A stretch of 64,000 nt of DNA from Halorubellus salinus. GTDB taxonomy: Archaea > Halobacteriota > Halobacteria > Halobacteriales > Natrialbaceae. Location of the stretch: positions 1 through 64,000 of the forward strand of contig NZ_JAJCVI010000001.1 in NCBI RefSeq assembly GCF_020567525.1. The letters are read 5' to 3'. The notes beneath the pieces were generated by a model. That model was not told where the DNA came from. It saw nothing but the letters and a program-made list of their open reading frames with translations, and made no database searches. Numbering within the stretch: the first letter of the stretch is position 1; every line of letters begins with the position of its first letter. Made by a program: the position numbers and the translations under genes. Below are positions 60,557 to 64,000 of this stretch, piece by piece.

Positions 60557-60667
60557 TCGAACTCCCACGCACGCGGCGTTCGCGTGCCCGAGACGCCTTT
60601 CTTCACGTGCAACCGTGGTGTGTGTGGTCGCGAGTAGCGGAGGCGACGGGTTGGGGCCGTGAGTCGA

Positions 60668-61093
60668 TTACTCTTCGACGACGACGCTCCCGGTCATCGC
60701 CTGGCGCTCGTGGGGGATGCAGAAGTACTGGAACTCGCCGGCGGTCTCGAACGTGTGCTCGTAGGTGTCGCCGGAGACGATACCGCCGGCGCCGCGCGCC
60801 CACGCGTCCCGCGCCGCCTGCTCGTCGTCGAACCCGCCCGAGGCGAAGTACGCGCCGCCGTCGGGGACCCCCGTGTCGTACGCGGTGACGGTGTGTGCAC
60901 GACCGCTCGTGTTCTTCCAGACGACCGTGTCGCCGACGGAGACCGTTATCTCGTCGGGCTCGTACACGCTGTCGCCCATCCCGACGTCGAAGTCGTCGTT
61001 CCCGCTACCGGTGCTATTGAAGACCGCGAGGCATCCCGAGAGTGCGCCCGCTGTCGCGAGTGCGCCGGACGCGAGGACCGAACGGCGGTTCAT
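60668..61093 (-). CDS. halocyanin-type copper protein, lipoprotein
   Basis: A 141-residue blue copper protein. The N-terminus MNRRSVLASGALATAGALSGC carries a twin-arginine signal and lipobox with lipidated C21. The cupredoxin domain has type 1 copper ligands H67 (RAHTVTA), C125, H128 and M133 (YFCIPHERQAMTG). Such halocyanins carry electrons at the outer face of the membrane in respiration. The gene is convergent with rps3ae and divergent from pssA. Confidence 0.93.
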   Translation of the reverse strand: MNRRSVLASGALATAGALSGCLAVFNSTGSGNDDFDVGMGDSVYEPDEITVSVGDTVVWKNTSGRAHTVTAYDTGVPDGGAYFASGGFDDEQAARDAWARGAGGIVSGDTYEHTFETAGEFQYFCIPHERQAMTGSVVVEE

Positions 61094-61271
61094 GCGCGCC
61101 GCTTAGGGCCTCCCGGACAAATGTACCGCGGTTCCCGAGGCACGTTCGACCGGTGAACCACCACGCGCTCGCGTCGCGAACGACCCGGCGCGGTCGGCCG
61201 CGGCCCGGGTGACGCGCCCGCAGGCGGGCAGAACGCAAGTCCTATTGGTGCGCTTCACGCAGTCGTTCGAT

Positions 61272-61994
61272 ATGTTGCCGCGGTTCGTCGGGCGATTGAG
61301 TCTCGCGGACGCCGTCACGACGACGAACGCCTGCCTGGGCTTCGTCGCGGTCGTGGTGGCGTTCGCGGACCCGGAGCTCGCGGCGAGACTCGTCCTCCTC
61401 GCTGGCATCGCCGACGGGCTCGACGGCGTGGTCGCACGCTACTCCGGCGGCTCGGCGGCCGGCCCCTACCTGGACTCGCTCGCGGACGTCGCGTCGTTCT
61501 GCGTCGCCCCTGCGGTCGTGGTCTACGTGAGCGTCAGGGACGCCTGGGCGGTCAGCATCGCCGACCCGGGGGTGCTCCTGGCGCTCGTCCTCGCCGTCCC
61601 CGCGTTGTTCGTCGCGATGGGCGTCGTCCGCCTCGGCCTCTACACGGCGTACGATACCGCGGACGACCACACGGAGGGCGTGCAGACGACGCTCGCAGCG
61701 ACCATCCTCGCCGCGGCCGTCCTCTCGGGCGTCACCGACCCGCGCGTCCTCCTCGCCGCGACCGGCGCGTTCGTCTACCTCATGGTGTCCACGGTGACGT
61801 ACCCGGACCTCCTTGCGCGCGACGCGCTCCTGATGGGCGTCGTGCACGCGCTCGCCGTGCTCGTTCCCTACGCGTTCGGCCGGACGTTCCCGTACGCCAT
61901 CCTCACGCTCGGCGTCGCGTATCTCGTGGCTGGCCCGTGGTTCTACTGGCGGGAGGACGACCCCGCGGTCGCGAACCTGTATGGAAACGCTTAG
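61272..61994 (+). CDS. pssA: archaetidylserine synthase (CDP-alcohol phosphatidyltransferase)
   Basis: A 240-residue membrane protein with six to eight helices. The perfect CDP-alcohol phosphatidyltransferase motif D48-x2-D51-G-x2-A-R-x8-G-x3-D68-x3-D72 lies within IADGLDGVVARYSGG and the following PYLDSLAD. It would transfer CDP-archaeol to serine in ether phospholipid synthesis. In Haloferax volcanii a homologue in a similar gene neighbourhood (PssA) is needed for archaeosortase-dependent lipid anchoring of surface proteins, as I recall. The start is the ATG at 61272; upstream frame residues are not hydrophobic-consistent. Confidence 0.92.
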   Translation: MLPRFVGRLSLADAVTTTNACLGFVAVVVAFADPELAARLVLLAGIADGLDGVVARYSGGSAAGPYLDSLADVASFCVAPAVVVYVSVRDAWAVSIADPGVLLALVLAVPALFVAMGVVRLGLYTAYDTADDHTEGVQTTLAATILAAAVLSGVTDPRVLLAATGAFVYLMVSTVTYPDLLARDALLMGVVHALAVLVPYAFGRTFPYAILTLGVAYLVAGPWFYWREDDPAVANLYGNA

Positions 61995-62045
61995 GAAACC
62001 GCTGGCCCGACGTTCCCGTATGACTCTCACGGCTGGTGTTCGCCC

Positions 62046-63308
62046 ATGAGCGAGGACGAACCCGAGAACGGCGACGCCGACGGCGAGGCAGCCGACGACA
62101 CCGAAGGGACCGACTACAGCGTCGAGGAACTCCGCGACCGACTCGAGGAACTCCAGGAACTCCTCGACGCCGCGGAGACCGAGGCCGACCTCGACGACGT
62201 CGAGGCCGACGTCGAGCAACTGGAAGCGGACGTGGAGGCGAGCGACCTCCCCGAACCCGACGACGAGGACGAGGACGCGCCCGAGGAGGAACTCGTCGCG
62301 GACATCGAGGACGTCCAGAGCGACCTCGAAGAGGCGCGCGGCCCGTACGCGGCGGACGTCGCGAGCGACCTCGAGGATGTCGCGAGCACGGTCGCGGACA
62401 CGCGCTGGACGGAGGACGGTCACGAGGACGTCCACGCGGCCGTCGAGACGTTCCTCGAGGCCGCCGGCGAGGAACTCGACGAATCGTTCGACGCCGACGA
62501 CGAGGAACCCGAGAGCCTGGGGACGGCGCTCGAAGCGGTCGCCGACGCCGTCGAGAGCGCTGGCCTGGACGCTGACGAGGACGCCGACGTCATCGCCGCG
62601 CTCCTCGAGGCGACCGAGACGCTCCAGGCGGCCGTCGAGGACGCCGAGGAGTGGGACGACCTCTCCATCCGCGAACAGCTCGAGTTCCACGGCGTCTACG
62701 ACCAGGTCGACCACCGGAAGGACTTCCCGCCGGAGTGGCACGCGCTCAAGGTCTACGAGAAGAACTTCGACGCCGAGGGCGTGCTCGTCGTCCTCGACCG
62801 CTTGGACTCGGACTTCATGGAGCGTCACTGCATGGAGGTCCTGGAGAAGCTCGGCCCGGAGGAGGCCCTCGACGAGATGAGTCAGCGCGCGCAGCGCCGC
62901 GACAAAGCCGCGATCCGCATCCTCGGGAAGATCGGGAGCGAGGAGCCCGTGGAGACGCTCGTCGACTACGTGGACGCGGACTCCGACCCGGAACTCCAGA
63001 AGGCGACGTTCCGCGCACTCGGCGAGATCGGGAGCGAGGAGGCGACGCAGCCGCTCGCGAACAAGCTCGTGGCGGACAGCGAGGACACGCGCTCGCGTGC
63101 CGCTCGCGCGCTCGGTCTCCTCGGTGACACGCGCGCCATCAGCCCGCTCGCGGACGTCCTCGCTGACGAGGCGGAAGCCGACCGCGTGCGTGCCAGTGCC
63201 GCGTGGGCGCTCAACCAGATCGGGACCGAGGCCGCCTTGGAGGAGGTCTCGGGGTACGTCGACGACCGCGCGTTCATCGTGCAGGCGGAAGCCGAGAAGG
63301 TCGCCTGA
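62046..63308 (+). CDS. HEAT-repeat protein with acidic coiled-coil N-terminus
   Basis: A 420-residue protein. The N-terminal 200 residues are highly acidic and helical (SVEELRDRLEELQELLDAAE, EADLDDVEADVEQLEADVEA), probably coiled coil. From about 215 a set of HEAT/PBS-lyase-type repeats follows: MEVLEKLGPEEALDEM, AIRILGKIGSEEPVETLVDY, ATFRALGEIGSEEATQPLAN, AARALGLLGDTRAISPLADV and SAAWALNQIGTEAALEEV. HEAT repeats form protein-binding solenoids. No catalytic motif is present. It is in the same direction as pssA, 51 bases after it. Confidence 0.9.
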   Translation: MSEDEPENGDADGEAADDTEGTDYSVEELRDRLEELQELLDAAETEADLDDVEADVEQLEADVEASDLPEPDDEDEDAPEEELVADIEDVQSDLEEARGPYAADVASDLEDVASTVADTRWTEDGHEDVHAAVETFLEAAGEELDESFDADDEEPESLGTALEAVADAVESAGLDADEDADVIAALLEATETLQAAVEDAEEWDDLSIREQLEFHGVYDQVDHRKDFPPEWHALKVYEKNFDAEGVLVVLDRLDSDFMERHCMEVLEKLGPEEALDEMSQRAQRRDKAAIRILGKIGSEEPVETLVDYVDADSDPELQKATFRALGEIGSEEATQPLANKLVADSEDTRSRAARALGLLGDTRAISPLADVLADEAEADRVRASAAWALNQIGTEAALEEVSGYVDDRAFIVQAEAEKVA

Positions 63309-63467
63309 GCGCGTCGTTCGTTCGCGTCACTCGTTCCTCTCACCGATCCGTTTCACTCGTTCGAGGAGGGTCCTCGCACCGTTCGCACATCGATTCGTGC
63401 GTGCTACGATTCAAGGAGCGACCGCTACGCCCGAGGGTTCTTGTGACGGGGCGCGGCTACGGTCGGC

Positions 63468-64000
63468 GTGCCACGAGGACGTACGGTCGCGGTAGCCCTG
63501 GTCTGGTTGCTCGTCGCACCGGCGATAGCGACCGGTGCTGGGTCCGCGTCGATGGCGGACGTCGACCCGGCAGCCCCGCCAGTCGGGGCATCCACGGCAG
63601 CGGCGGGAGTGAGTCCGTCCTCGCTGTCGGAGGCGGCCAGGGAGAACGAGTCGGGGCCGCGAGTCGAGGCGGTCTACCCGAATCCGGTCGCCGACGGTGA
63701 CGCCGGCGAGTACGTCCTGTTGTCGTTCCCCGATCGCACTGCCGTCGGGAACTGGACGCTCTCGGACGGCGAGACCACGGTCTCGCTCCCGAACCGGACC
63801 GTCTCCGGGGTCGTGGTCGTCGCAGCGAACGTCTCCGCCGCACGTCGCCTCCGAGCGAACGCGTCCGCGCCGACTCACGCCCGCGCGAACGGGAGCCACG
63901 GGAACGACGGGAGCAGCACGCGCATCCCTGGTGTCACCGCCGCGGGGCTCGCGCTGTCGAACGGCGGCGAACGACTGGTGCTCGCCCGACCGAACGGGAC
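63468..64000 (+). CDS. secreted protein with lamin-tail-like domain, 3' end outside the window
   Basis: The open frame runs off the right edge (177 codons visible). From the GTG at 63468: signal peptide MPRGRTVAVALVWLLVAPAI (about 1-24), a Pro/Ala/Ser/Gly-rich linker, then from about 66 a beta domain (VEAVYPNPVADGDAGEYVLL, NWTLSDGETTVSLPNRTV) resembling the lamin-tail-like domain of haloarchaeal secreted phospholipase D-like nucleases. Whether a PLD domain follows cannot be seen. Codon use is typical of the genome. The GTG start is an inference; no in-frame ATG precedes the signal peptide. Confidence 0.75.
   Translation, partial: MPRGRTVAVALVWLLVAPAIATGAGSASMADVDPAAPPVGASTAAAGVSPSSLSEAARENESGPRVEAVYPNPVADGDAGEYVLLSFPDRTAVGNWTLSDGETTVSLPNRTVSGVVVVAANVSAARRLRANASAPTHARANGSHGNDGSSTRIPGVTAAGLALSNGGERLVLARPNG

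Noticed and set aside
61242-62828. 528-codon minus-strand frame over pssA and the HEAT gene
   Set aside because: Arg/Glu/Val-rich shadow of two recognisable plus-strand genes.

Overview
The window is chromosomal DNA from a haloarchaeon (class Halobacteria). The sequence supports this in several ways: very high G+C with a strong C/G third-position preference, acidic D/E-rich proteins, TATA boxes about 25-35 bases ahead of mostly leaderless start codons, an archaeal SRP RNA, archaeosine-precursor genes, archaetidylserine synthase, ribosomal proteins S15 and S3Ae with KEOPS Pcc1, and a complete archaeal che cluster. Most of it is ordinary core genome with conserved order. I cannot name the genus.

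Layout. 1-8.1 kb: a Gly/Met-rich small protein, a small membrane protein, two GT4 glycosyltransferases, RNase P subunit Rnp4, a YhbY-type RNA-binding protein, an MscS channel, and a copper unit (Lrp/TRASH regulator, CopA ATPase, SHOCT membrane protein). 8.9-9.2 kb: SRP (7S) RNA. 9.3-13.7 kb: housekeeping genes including a cysteine-synthase-like enzyme, a RAD55-like ATPase and the UbiA enzyme of archaeal lipid synthesis, followed by tRNA-Arg(TCG). 13.9-28.8 kb is the accessory-looking stretch: a 1263-residue pilin-like/von Willebrand A surface protein, a glutathionyl-hydroquinone-reductase-like enzyme, a restriction-endonuclease-like protein with a repeat linker, a transducer with an exceptional acidic tail, and a two-gene secreted PKD-protein module with lowered G+C. 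28.8-38.3 kb: a minus-strand run (conserved haloarchaeal protein, M24 peptidase, TyrA, Rsm22-like methyltransferase, SurE, Rdx protein) beside aroA, a phosphodiesterase and aroC, so three aromatic-amino-acid genes lie within 7 kb. 38.5-47.9 kb: pyruvate:ferredoxin oxidoreductase porAB with a neighbouring Lrp regulator, small enzymes, a DMT transporter, queD-queE-queC for preQ0, a winged-helix regulator and a second UbiA protein.

48-57 kb holds cheW, then cheY-cheB-cheA-cheC-cheC2-cheD-cheR, most joined by overlapping start/stop codons. CheA carries an acidic, Phe-punctuated linker of about 560 residues; the transducer at 20.7 kb carries a similar acidic tail of about 420 residues. 57.1-57.7 kb has a 46-residue basic protein, a gene-free repeat and hairpin zone with partial copies of the 3' end of tRNA-Ala, and tRNA-Ala(GGC). 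58.0-62.0 kb is the conserved rps15 / RecJ-like / pcc1 / rps3ae set, a halocyanin and pssA. A HEAT-repeat protein and a truncated secreted protein end the window.

No CRISPR array, transposase, integrase or known defence system was found. The most promising unusual signals are the acidic CheA linker and transducer tail, the vWA domain split by a low-G+C insert, the basic secreted PKD pair, the tRNA-Ala repeat and hairpin zone, and several in-frame tandem repeats (queC, tyrA/rsm22 junction, the endonuclease-like gene).
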